Shown in pieces: positions 1 to 4,964 of a DNA stretch of 5,048 nucleotides. Each line of letters starts with the position of its first letter. Within the stretch, counting starts at the first letter, position 1. A model generated the notes under the pieces. That model did no database searches and was not told the origin of the DNA. It saw only the letters and a list, made by a program, of their open reading frames with translations. A program made the translations under genes and the position numbers. Origin of the DNA: Ruminococcus flavefaciens (GTDB taxonomy: Bacteria; Bacillota; Clostridia; Oscillospirales; Ruminococcaceae); assembly GCA_902796705.1 (NCBI GenBank), contig CADBQF010000316.1:1-5048 (forward strand), read 5' to 3'.

Positions 1-2228
1 ACCGATACTGCTATAACAAATATCGCTGCCAGCAGATACGAAAGCGGTGTTATCACACACGGCCAGTCTATCGCATCGCCGTTTGAATCCATCATCGCCT
101 GTACAGGATATCTGCATATCGGCAATGAAAGAACTATTCCTATTATCGACAGCCAGAGGTTCTGTGTCGAGAGAAGTCTTCTTATTGAACTGCTCCTGAA
201 TCCGAGAACTTTCAGCGTTGCAAGCTCTTTTTCACGCTCATTGAATGAGAGATTTCCCGAATTGTAGAGAACTATCACGATGAGCATTACAGCAAAGAAT
301 ATCATGATGTACACGAGCGTATCCATTATCTCCATACTGCTGTCAAATGAAGCTTTGAGGTCTTTCATGCTCTGTACATCGGAGACATAACTCCTGTCCT
401 TTGCAAATGTGCAGTCTGTTTTTGAAAGGAGCGACGAAGCCTTGAAGTCATATCCGGCTGCTTCGTAGTCGCTTCTGAGCATCGTGATGCCTGTGATAGA
501 CGGGTGACGTGATATAAGACCTATCTTGTTCTCGTTCCAGTCATTGTCCGAGGAAGTCTTCCAGTAGACCGTATCGCCCTCTTTGAGTCCGAGGTTTCTC
601 GCCTGCTTCATCGTAAGTGCGACAGTGCCTTCCTTAATGGTGCTGATGTTGAGGTCAACGTCGGAGACTCTGTAGAGCTGTTCGCCCTCTGATACGGCAA
701 GCGTGCAGCTCACGATATCGTCCGATGTCGGGTGAGGATCGGCTGCAATGGATATCTGTTCGAGGTAGAGAAGTTCGCCGCCTATCTCCGCTTTGAGTTC
801 CTCTGCCTGTTCTTCGGTCGAATCGTCCTTGAAGATGACCTGATATTCGTAGTTCTGAATATCACCGAAATACCATGATTTTACATAATCGACCGTATCA
901 TACGCACCGAGTCCCATGCTCATCATCATCATTCCCACGAACGTTCCGAAGATGCCCATGACTGCCCTCATCTTCGAGCGGCACACATCACGGAGATTGT
1001 AGCGGACATTGAAGCTGAGCTTGTTCCAGAACGGCAACTTCTCAAAGATGCACGGCTTTGCTGCCGGAGCAGATGCCGGTCTGAGAGCTTCCGACGGGTG
1101 AATTTTCAGTATGCGGTCACAACTGAGATACGAGCTTCCCGTGCAGATAAGCACCATGAGTCCCGCAAAAAGCACGCTCTTGAAGTCGAAGCCGGCTTTC
1201 CAGTCCGGGACGGAATATGCTTCTCCGCCGAAAATGTCAACGAGAAGTCCGCCGAGCAGTTTGATTCCGAGGAATATTCCCAGCACCGAGCCGAGAACTG
1301 ATATCACGAAGCTGAAACTGAGATAATGTATCATTATCTTGCTCCGCTTCATTCCGAGAGCGTTGAGCGTTCCTATCTGCGTCCTCTGATGAGCGACCAT
1401 TCGCTTCATCGTCGTCATGATGACGAGTATCGCAATGAGTATGAACACGAACGAGAACACATATGAAAAGCTCGTATGCTGTTTAAGCTCATCTGAAAGC
1501 TGATAGTAGCCCCTGATGCTCTTTCTGTCAGCGATGAAGGAATAATTGTCTTCGAGAGCATCGGCTATCTTGTCTTCGTATTTGAGAGACTTTCCGTCGC
1601 AGGTGAAGAGTATCTCGTTGTAAACGCTCATCTCCTCCGGAAGAACTTTTGCCGAGAGATATGCGAAACCGATATTGTGGTAATCAGTCTCCGTATCAGA
1701 TGACGAGCAGGCATATTCATATTCCGGAGTTATTATGAATCCCTTTATCGTCTTTTCGATGTCAAGTCCCATTGCATGGACTGTGAACTTATCTCCGATA
1801 TTGAGCTTCCACGCCTCTGCGAAACGGTAGAACAGCCACACGCCGTCCTCGTCAGCCGGATCGTAAGCCTCGCCCTTTACCGTGTACGGCTTCGTGACGT
1901 TGAGGTTGTCCTGAAAATAGCAGTACATTTCGGCAGAATTGAACTTTTCGTCAGCTTTTCCGGGAACTTCCGTCCTGAGCTGAACGTCGTTCACTCCGCT
2001 GATGGACTTTACCTTTTCAGCCTGCTGAGCATCAAAGCCGGAACTGTATATCCAGCCATCCGCAAAATTTGTATTTTTATTGAATTTATCCCTTGCCTTA
2101 TTTCCTCCGATGACGTTTGCCTGAAGTCCCGTATAGCACATCATAGCCACCGCACAGAGCAGGAACACCGAGAAGAACTGTGCAAAATTCGAGCGGATAT
2201 CCCTGAGCATTTTTTTCCAAAGCATCAT
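1..2228 (-). CDS. FtsX-like (MacB-type, duplicated) ABC transporter permease, C-terminus cut by window edge
   Basis: This is the membrane subunit of a two-gene ABC system; by family it would use ATPase strokes to move or release a substrate across the membrane. The frame is open from the start to the window edge (742 whole codons) without a frameshift where I checked it. It reads as two copies of the FtsX layout. TM1 is at about residues 15-37, followed by an extracytoplasmic domain at about 38-252. Three TM segments follow at about 254-275, 304-328 and 348-370. The second copy has a TM at about 420-445, an outside domain at about 446-632, and TMs at about 634-660, 684-708 and 727 to the edge. 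Each copy has the cytoplasmic coupling motif after its second TM: QIGTLNALGMKRSKI and KELATLKVLGFRSSSI. Probably only some tens of residues are missing. The start is one of two adjacent ATGs (2228 or 2225), both served by GAGGTG. The stop of the ATPase gene is 9-12 nt upstream, so the two are co-transcribed. Substrate unknown. Confidence 0.93.
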   Translation of the reverse strand, partial: MMLWKKMLRDIRSNFAQFFSVFLLCAVAMMCYTGLQANVIGGNKARDKFNKNTNFADGWIYSSGFDAQQAEKVKSISGVNDVQLRTEVPGKADEKFNSAEMYCYFQDNLNVTKPYTVKGEAYDPADEDGVWLFYRFAEAWKLNIGDKFTVHAMGLDIEKTIKGFIITPEYEYACSSSDTETDYHNIGFAYLSAKVLPEEMSVYNEILFTCDGKSLKYEDKIADALEDNYSFIADRKSIRGYYQLSDELKQHTSFSYVFSFVFILIAILVIMTTMKRMVAHQRTQIGTLNALGMKRSKIMIHYLSFSFVISVLGSVLGIFLGIKLLGGLLVDIFGGEAYSVPDWKAGFDFKSVLFAGLMVLICTGSSYLSCDRILKIHPSEALRPASAPAAKPCIFEKLPFWNKLSFNVRYNLRDVCRSKMRAVMGIFGTFVGMMMMSMGLGAYDTVDYVKSWYFGDIQNYEYQVIFKDDSTEEQAEELKAEIGGELLYLEQISIAADPHPTSDDIVSCTLAVSEGEQLYRVSDVDLNISTIKEGTVALTMKQARNLGLKEGDTVYWKTSSDNDWNENKIGLISRHPSITGITMLRSDYEAAGYDFKASSLLSKTDCTFAKDRSYVSDVQSMKDLKASFDSSMEIMDTLVYIMIFFAVMLIVIVLYNSGNLSFNEREKELATLKVLGFRSSSIRRLLSTQNLWLSIIGIVLSLPICRYPVQAMMDSNGDAIDWPCVITPLSYLLAAIFVIAVS

Positions 2229-2231
2229 CCG

Positions 2232-2237
2232 CACCTC
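2232..2237 (-). promoter_or_regulatory. Ribosome binding site of the permease, tandem ATG starts
   Basis: GAGGTG on the minus strand lies 3 nt before the ATG at 2228 and 6 nt before the ATG at 2225. Measured from the GAGG core the gaps are 5 and 8 nt. Both fit the spacings of 5-7 nt seen at the other genes here, so the start is uncertain by one methionine. The site begins one base after the ATPase stop codon, which suggests coupled translation. Confidence 0.6.
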
Positions 2238-2939
2238 TTACCATTCTATCTCGTCAACAGAGAGCGGCTTTTCGTTCGTCTTGATAGATTTTATCTTGCC
2301 GTTCCTCATGTGGATTATCTTGTTGGCACACTTAGCGATATCGGCATTGTGCGTTACGAGAATGACCGTATGGCCGTTCTCTCTCGAAAGCTTCTGGAGC
2401 ATATCGATGACTATTTTTCCTGTCTCCGAATCCAATGCACCTGTCGGCTCGTCACCGAGGATTATCGTAGGATTTTTAGCCAATGCCCTTGCTATGGAAA
2501 CTCTCTGCTGCTGACCGCCCGACATCTGTGTCGGGAACTTGTTCTTCTGGTCGGAAAGTCCAACCTTGTCGAGCATCTCGCCGGCATCGAGGGTATCTTT
2601 CTTGATATCCTTTGTCAGAGCGACATTCTCATACGCCGTAAGTCCGGGGAGAAGATTATAGAACTGGAAGATGAATCCGATCGTTTTTGCCCTGTAATCC
2701 GAGAGCTGTCTGTCGTTGTAAGAGGATATCTCCTCACCGTCAACGATGACTTTTCCCTCAGTTGGAACGTCCATTCCGCCGAGCATATTCAGCACAGTCG
2801 ATTTTCCTGCACCGGACTGTCCGAGGATAACGACGAATTCGCCCTTGTCGATCGTAAAGCTGACGTGATCCACAGCAACCTGAAGACCGTCGCCCTTACC
2901 GTAAGTTTTTACAACGTCTTTTAGTTCAACTACTGACAT
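2238..2939 (-). CDS. ABC transporter ATP-binding protein, MacB/LolD-type
   Basis: This is the cytoplasmic ATPase that powers the adjacent FtsX-like permease. At 233 residues it has the usual length for this family and every catalytic motif is intact: Walker A GQSGAGKST (40-48), Q-loop glutamine 92 in FQFYNLLP, signature MSGGQQQR (139-146), Walker B TIILGDE with catalytic Glu164, D-loop GALD (167-170) and switch His197 in VTHN. The Q-loop context FQFYNLLP and the signature MSGGQQQR are typical of the MacB/LolD/FtsE group. The start is the ATG at 2939, preceded by GGAGG (2951-2947) with a 7-nt gap. It is the first gene of the operon and is followed after about 9 nt by the permease. The motifs identify the family but not the substrate; macrolide, peptide or lipoprotein roles are all possible. 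No regulator or two-component system for it is visible in the window. Confidence 0.97.
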   Translation of the reverse strand: MSVVELKDVVKTYGKGDGLQVAVDHVSFTIDKGEFVVILGQSGAGKSTVLNMLGGMDVPTEGKVIVDGEEISSYNDRQLSDYRAKTIGFIFQFYNLLPGLTAYENVALTKDIKKDTLDAGEMLDKVGLSDQKNKFPTQMSGGQQQRVSIARALAKNPTIILGDEPTGALDSETGKIVIDMLQKLSRENGHTVILVTHNADIAKCANKIIHMRNGKIKSIKTNEKPLSVDEIEW

Positions 2940-2954
2940 AGATATACCTCCGTT

Positions 2955-2972
2955 TGTTAGTATCGTATAACA
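2955..2972. promoter_or_regulatory. Operator-like palindrome at the start point of the ABC promoter
   Basis: TGTTAGTATCGTATAACA has perfect 5-bp arms TGTTA and TAACA separated by 8 nt. It begins 6 nt downstream of the -10 box, at the predicted transcription start, where a bound repressor would block the promoter. A related 18-mer occupies almost the same place at the divergent promoter (3471-3488). Function is inferred from position and symmetry only. Confidence 0.4.
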
Positions 2973-2978
2973 TAAAAC

Positions 2979-3007
2979 ATTATAACACCTTTCTTTTTGG
3001 CTGTCAA
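2979..3007 (-). promoter_or_regulatory. Consensus extended promoter of the ABC operon
   Basis: On the minus strand TTGACA (3007-3002), a 17-nt spacer and TATAAT (2984-2979) match the housekeeping sigma consensus exactly. TGT immediately before the -10 gives an extended -10. The expected transcription start is near 2972, leaving a leader of about 33 nt before the ATG at 2939. Such a strong core promoter usually needs a repressor if the operon is not constitutive. Confidence 0.88.
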
Positions 3008-3013
3008 CAATGT

Positions 3014-3054
3014 TATGTTCTTATATCGTTAAATATATAACATATCAGAACATA
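3014..3054. repeat. Inverted repeat upstream of the ABC promoter
   Basis: TATGTTCT (3014-3021) and AGAACATA (3047-3054) are perfect 8-bp inverted arms 25 nt apart. A second pair, ATGTTAT (3010-3016) and ATAACAT (3037-3043), partly overlaps them. They lie just upstream of the -35 box of the ABC promoter, a common place for an activator or for a second operator. The region is very AT-rich, so chance symmetry is a real alternative. Confidence 0.35.
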
Positions 3055-3070
3055 TCTTATTTTTGATTTC

Positions 3071-3274
3071 AGATCATAGTATTCGATTTTTATATATTTT
3101 TTTCTCACAGAAAAAATATTTTGTCTATTCGCTCGCTGACTTTAAAAATTCTCCTGGAATTTACACTATTCAATTATAATAATATTTTGTTAGCTTAGAG
3201 CAACACATATCATCTGTGATTTTTCTCTCTCCGGGAAAGCAGATATTTTTAAATGCAGTTATATACTATGATCT
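3071..3274. repeat. 12-bp perfect inverted repeat bounding a 204-bp segment
   Basis: AGATCATAGTAT (3071-3082) and ATACTATGATCT (3263-3274) are exact reverse complements 180 nt apart. Pairing does not continue on either side, and I see no target-site duplication next to the arms. The segment between them encodes nothing recognisable. It could be the remnant of a small non-autonomous transposable element, a distant pair of protein sites, or chance in AT-rich DNA. Confidence 0.4.
3094..3119. repeat. AT-rich hairpin
   Basis: ATATTTTTTTCT (3094-3105) pairs with AGAAAAAATAT (3109-3119) with one bulged T and a CAC loop, giving 11 A/T-dominated base pairs. It has only one G-C pair and no gene ends here, so it is not a good intrinsic terminator. 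It may mark easily melted or bent DNA between the two promoters. Confidence 0.45.
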
Positions 3275-3297
3275 TCTTCATTTTAATAAGAAAAACA

Positions 3298-3468
3298 AAA
3301 ATGATACAAATATCACTGTTGCGTCCGGTTAATAGTTACAAGGCAGATTGCAGTCAAAAGCAACATATTGGTCTTGTGATAACAGAATATATTTGACTTT
3401 TTCAGACAAATCTGCCATATGAACGATCCGGTTTGCTTGACAATAGTGTGAGTAAATGGTATCATTTT
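3298..3468. repeat. 171-bp nested imperfect palindrome (MITE-like) containing a promoter
   Basis: Five inverted-repeat helices nest in order around one centre: 3298-3307 with 3459-3468 (10 bp, AAAATGATAC), CCGG at 3325-3328 with 3428-3431, 3342-3349 with 3409-3416 (8 bp, GGCAGATT), 3352-3358 with 3392-3398 (7 bp, AGTCAAA), and 3365-3369 with 3386-3390 (5 bp). Between helices the arms still resemble each other: CAATAGTG in the right arm matches CAACAGTG in the reverse complement of the left. This is what a decayed long inverted repeat looks like. The right arm contains the -35 and -10 of the DUF2325 operon promoter. Alternatives are a structured RNA or chance. Confidence 0.45.
3437..3465 (+). 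promoter_or_regulatory. Promoter of the DUF2325-DUF3793-flavodoxin operon
   Basis: TTGACA (3437-3442), a 17-nt spacer and TATCAT (3460-3465) differ from consensus by one base. TGG before the -10 supplies the TGn extension. Transcription should start near 3472, giving a leader of about 82 nt before the first ATG. No other convincing promoter lies between here and the operon. Confidence 0.8.
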
Positions 3469-3470
3469 AT

Positions 3471-3488
3471 TGTTAGATATTACTAACG
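3471..3488. promoter_or_regulatory. Operator-like palindrome at the start point of the flavodoxin operon promoter
   Basis: TGTTAGATATTACTAACG contains perfect 5-bp arms GTTAG (3472-3476) and CTAAC (3483-3487). It begins 5 nt after the -10 box, over the predicted start site. It shares TGTTAG and TAAC, at the same overall length, with the element at 2955-2972. The half-sites GTTAG and CTAAC are also those of DtxR/IdeR boxes, but here they are 6 bp apart instead of 1. Repression by a protein binding here is inferred. Confidence 0.4.
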
Positions 3489-3521
3489 CATAGAAAAAAC
3501 TTCTCTGCTTGATTTTTACAT

Positions 3522-3540
3522 ATATGTTAGCCTAATAAAA
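3522..3540. promoter_or_regulatory. DtxR/IdeR-like metal-regulator box in the operon leader
   Basis: Aligned with the DtxR/IdeR consensus TTAGGTTAGSCTAACCTAA, this 19-mer matches 14 positions, including an unbroken core GTTAGCCTAA (3526-3535) with perfect TTAG-C-CTAA symmetry. It ends one base before the AAGGAGG ribosome site (3542-3548), about 50-70 nt downstream of the predicted start. Iron- or manganese-dependent repression of a flavodoxin operon would make physiological sense. The outer positions match poorly, and the downstream location is less usual than overlap with the promoter, so this is a hypothesis. Confidence 0.4.
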
Positions 3541-3553
3541 CAAGGAGGTTATT

Positions 3554-3853
3554 ATGAGCATTGTTATCGTCGGCGGAAACGACCGCATGGCTTCACGCTA
3601 TCAGGACATTTGCAAGTCTTTTAATTTCAAATCCAAAGTTTTCACCCAGATGCCTGCCGATTTTGAAAATAAACTCGGCTTCCCGGATCTCATGGTGGTC
3701 TTCACAGGTACGTGTTCTCACAAAATGCTCGGCGGTGTCAAGAGCCGTTCCGAAAAATACGGTATCCCCGTAGAACACGTTCACAGTTCAAGCGTCAGTG
3801 CCTTGAAACAGCTTCTCTCTGGTTACAAAGGAGGCAGAAATGTCAGAAATTGA
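3554..3853 (+). CDS. DUF2325 domain protein
   Basis: A 99-residue cytoplasmic protein with no signal peptide or membrane segment. The whole sequence fits the small DUF2325 family as I know it: an N-terminal strand and glycine turn IVIVGGNDRM (3-12), FTQMP (30-34), the hydrophobic strand LMVVF (46-50) leading into TGTCSHKM (51-58), and a serine-rich HSSSVSAL (77-84). The order of predicted strands and helices suggests a small Rossmann-like alpha/beta fold, but no enzyme activity is assigned to the family. Its cysteines are C20 and C54. The start is set by AAGGAGG (3542-3548), 5 nt before the ATG. It opens the operon, and its last 14 nt overlap the DUF3793 gene, whose ribosome site lies inside this frame; the pair is therefore translationally coupled. 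The tail GGRNVRN is partly dictated by that overlap. Confidence 0.88.
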   Translation: MSIVIVGGNDRMASRYQDICKSFNFKSKVFTQMPADFENKLGFPDLMVVFTGTCSHKMLGGVKSRSEKYGIPVEHVHSSSVSALKQLLSGYKGGRNVRN

Positions 3854-4415
3854 ACGCTGTGCAATAGAAAATGATCTTGCTATGCACACAGCACCTACTC
3901 TCCTCGGAGTCAAATGTGCTAATCTCATCTCGGTAAAACAGAGTGAGAAGACGATCTCTGAATATCTCACAGAATCCGGTATTTCCGGCAGCAGCGGCAC
4001 TCTTCGTGCAAGAGTCCTCTGCCGCTGCAGGGAAAGGATACTTGTGTACGTCTATCAGGAACATATGCTCTCAGCATGGCTCTCAACGGGACAGGTCAGG
4101 GATTTTCTTGAAGAATACGGCTACCGCTCGGATATGGATATAGATACTATGCTCGATATCCTTGCGAGCCGTATGAAGTGCGGAGATTTTCCTCACGAGA
4201 TAGGTGCGTTCCTCGGATATCCCATTGGCGATATCCGGGGGTTCATCGACAACCAGGGGAAAAATTGTCTGATGTGCGGCTACTGGAAAGTTTACGAAAA
4301 CGCCGCATCCGCACAGAAGACCTTCCAAATGTACGATCGTTGCAGAAAAATTCTGTGCGATAGATTAAAAAAAGGCCTGAACTTGTTTCAGGCAATATCC
4401 AAGGAGGAAATTTAA
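3840..4415 (+). CDS. DUF3793 family protein
   Basis: A 191-residue soluble protein of a Firmicutes family without known function. Family-like segments are HTAPTLLGVKCANLI (16-30) near the N-terminus and the strongly conserved-looking block from HEIGAFLGYP (119-128) through DIRGFIDNQGKNC (131-143) to GYWKVY (147-152). The C-terminal part contains CxxC (C143, C146) followed by C168 and C173, an arrangement that could bind zinc, iron or a cluster. Further cysteines are C7, C26, C61, C63 and C114. In homologs I remember, the residue after His16 is often cysteine; here it is threonine. The ATG at 3840 follows AAAGGAGG (3827-3834) by 5 nt. The gene starts inside DUF2325, and its TAA shares a base with the flavodoxin ATG (TAATG), so all three proteins are probably made together. 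Family assignment is confident; the metal-binding idea is inference. Confidence 0.88.
   Translation: MSEIERCAIENDLAMHTAPTLLGVKCANLISVKQSEKTISEYLTESGISGSSGTLRARVLCRCRERILVYVYQEHMLSAWLSTGQVRDFLEEYGYRSDMDIDTMLDILASRMKCGDFPHEIGAFLGYPIGDIRGFIDNQGKNCLMCGYWKVYENAASAQKTFQMYDRCRKILCDRLKKGLNLFQAISKEEI
4367..4393 (-). terminator. Possible antisense intrinsic terminator, or intra-operon hairpin, ahead of flavodoxin
   Basis: GCCTGAA (4375-4381) and TTCAGGC (4387-4393) form a perfect 7-bp stem with a 5-nt loop. Read on the minus strand the stem is followed by one C and then seven T (4373-4367), the layout of a rho-independent terminator. It would stop transcripts running antisense to the operon. In the sense mRNA the same hairpin sits 7 nt upstream of the flavodoxin ribosome site, inside the DUF3793 coding region, where it could act as a processing or stability boundary. 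Confidence 0.4.
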
Positions 4416-4819
4416 TGAAAACAGCAGTAATTTATTGGAGCGGCACAGGTAATACCGAGGCTATGGCTAAGGCAGTTGCAGAGGGTGCTAATGCAGAACT
4501 CTTCTCAGTATCAGAGTTCAGCGGAAATGTAGCAGACTACGATGCACTTTGTTTTGGCTGTCCTGCTATGGGTGCAGAAGTTCTTGAAGAAGACGAATTC
4601 GAGCCTTTCTTCACATCAGCAGAGGGTTCGCTCAGCGGCAAGAAAGTTCTTCTCTTCGGTTCATATGGCTGGGGTGACGGCGAATGGATGCGTAACTGGG
4701 TAGAGCGTGTAAACGCTGCCGGTGCTGAAGTCGTAAACGGCGAAGGCTTCATCGTGAATGAAGCTCCTTCTGATGACGACCTTGCTAAGCTCAAGGAAGT
4801 CGCAGCACAGCTCGCTTAA
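4415..4819 (+). CDS. fld: Flavodoxin, short-chain clostridial type
   Basis: A 134-residue FMN-binding one-electron carrier that substitutes for ferredoxin with partners such as pyruvate:ferredoxin oxidoreductase or hydrogenase. It strongly resembles the classic clostridial flavodoxins of about 138 residues. The FMN phosphate loop is SGTGNT (9-14) after the first strand AVIYW. The isoalloxazine-contact turn is GCPAMGAEVLE (48-58), with Met52-Gly53 in the position of the redox-linked Met-Gly peptide. The second flavin loop is GSYGWGDGEWM (82-92), with Trp86 as the stacking aromatic. The acidic stretch EEDEFEP (58-64) is usual. Where I remember Met-Gly-Asp-Glu in the C. beijerinckii protein, this one has Met-Gly-Ala-Glu, which may shift the redox potential slightly. 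It starts at an ATG overlapping the DUF3793 stop by one base, with AAGGAGG (4401-4407) 7 nt upstream. It ends the operon, and a hairpin follows at 4851. Codon choice looks strongly biased, which suits high expression. Confidence 0.96.
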   Translation: MKTAVIYWSGTGNTEAMAKAVAEGANAELFSVSEFSGNVADYDALCFGCPAMGAEVLEEDEFEPFFTSAEGSLSGKKVLLFGSYGWGDGEWMRNWVERVNAAGAEVVNGEGFIVNEAPSDDDLAKLKEVAAQLA

Positions 4820-4850
4820 TAGCATTGTATCTTCATTTTATATGATCCTT

Positions 4851-4886
4851 CGGAACTGCCTGCACCTTAGAATGCAGGCAGTTCTG
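4851..4886. terminator. Strong hairpin after the flavodoxin operon, probable terminator lacking a proper U-tract
   Basis: CGGAACTGCCTGCA (4851-4864) pairs with TGCAGGCAGTTCTG (4873-4886): 14 base pairs including one G-U, around an 8-nt loop. Placement 31 nt after the flavodoxin stop and before the tRNA promoter suggests transcription termination. Neither strand has a T-run directly after the stem; the nearest on the plus strand (TTTTT) starts 12 nt downstream at 4899. It may instead protect the mRNA 3' end. Confidence 0.6.
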
Positions 4887-4912
4887 CTATAAAAAGAATT
4901 TTTAAAAAACTC

Positions 4913-4941
4913 TTGACAAACGCCAAGAAATATGTTATAAT
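4913..4941 (+). promoter_or_regulatory. Perfect extended promoter of tRNA-Leu
   Basis: TTGACA (4913-4918), 17 nt, and TATAAT (4936-4941) match consensus at every position, with TGT directly before the -10. The expected start is near 4948, so a leader of about 17 nt would be removed by RNase P. It separates the tRNA transcription unit from the flavodoxin operon. Confidence 0.9.
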
Positions 4942-4964
4942 ATCAGAGTTGAAATGATACATAT

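Larger units (their letters stand above)
2940..3553. other. 614-nt AT-rich divergent intergenic region with no convincing gene
   Basis: Between the two divergent operons I find no convincing coding sequence on either strand. The longest start-to-stop frame that looks at all protein-like is 29 codons on the minus strand (3418-3329), and it has no ribosome binding site. The region is far more AT-rich than the flanking genes. It holds two outward promoters, several palindromes and long inverted repeats (listed separately), and an isolated -10-like TATAAT at 3175-3180 with no -35. The sequence TGTTA occurs five times and TAACA four times on the plus strand. I recognise no known riboswitch or T-box. 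Confidence 0.75.

Noticed and set aside
1098..1326. Two overlapping plus-strand frames of about 70 codons
   Set aside because: Both are shadows of the continuous FtsX-like permease frame on the minus strand and resemble no known protein.
1776..2924. A 382-codon open frame on the plus strand, antisense to the ABC ATPase and permease
   Set aside because: It lies entirely opposite two genes with intact family motifs. Its translation shows no recognisable domain, I noted no ribosome site, and long antisense frames arise from the codon bias of the real genes.
3183..3201. TTGTTAGCTTAG as another DtxR-like box
   Set aside because: It matches only about 11 of 19 consensus positions, is not symmetric, and is not near a promoter or gene start.
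3200..3226. ATCA-TCTG-TGAT followed by TTTTT as a plus-strand terminator
   Set aside because: Only a 4-bp AT-rich stem, and no gene ends upstream on this strand.
2940..3553. CRISPR array or riboswitch in the repeat-rich intergenic region
   Set aside because: The repeats are single inverted pairs, not evenly spaced direct repeats, and no known aptamer or T-box core can be recognised.
3843..4328. Minus-strand and alternate-frame ORFs within DUF3793
   Set aside because: They overlap a gene with a strong ribosome site and family-typical sequence, and none has its own translation signal.
4537..4794. An 85-codon minus-strand frame opposite flavodoxin
   Set aside because: Low-complexity serine/proline-rich translation with no ribosome site, fully antisense to a clear flavodoxin.
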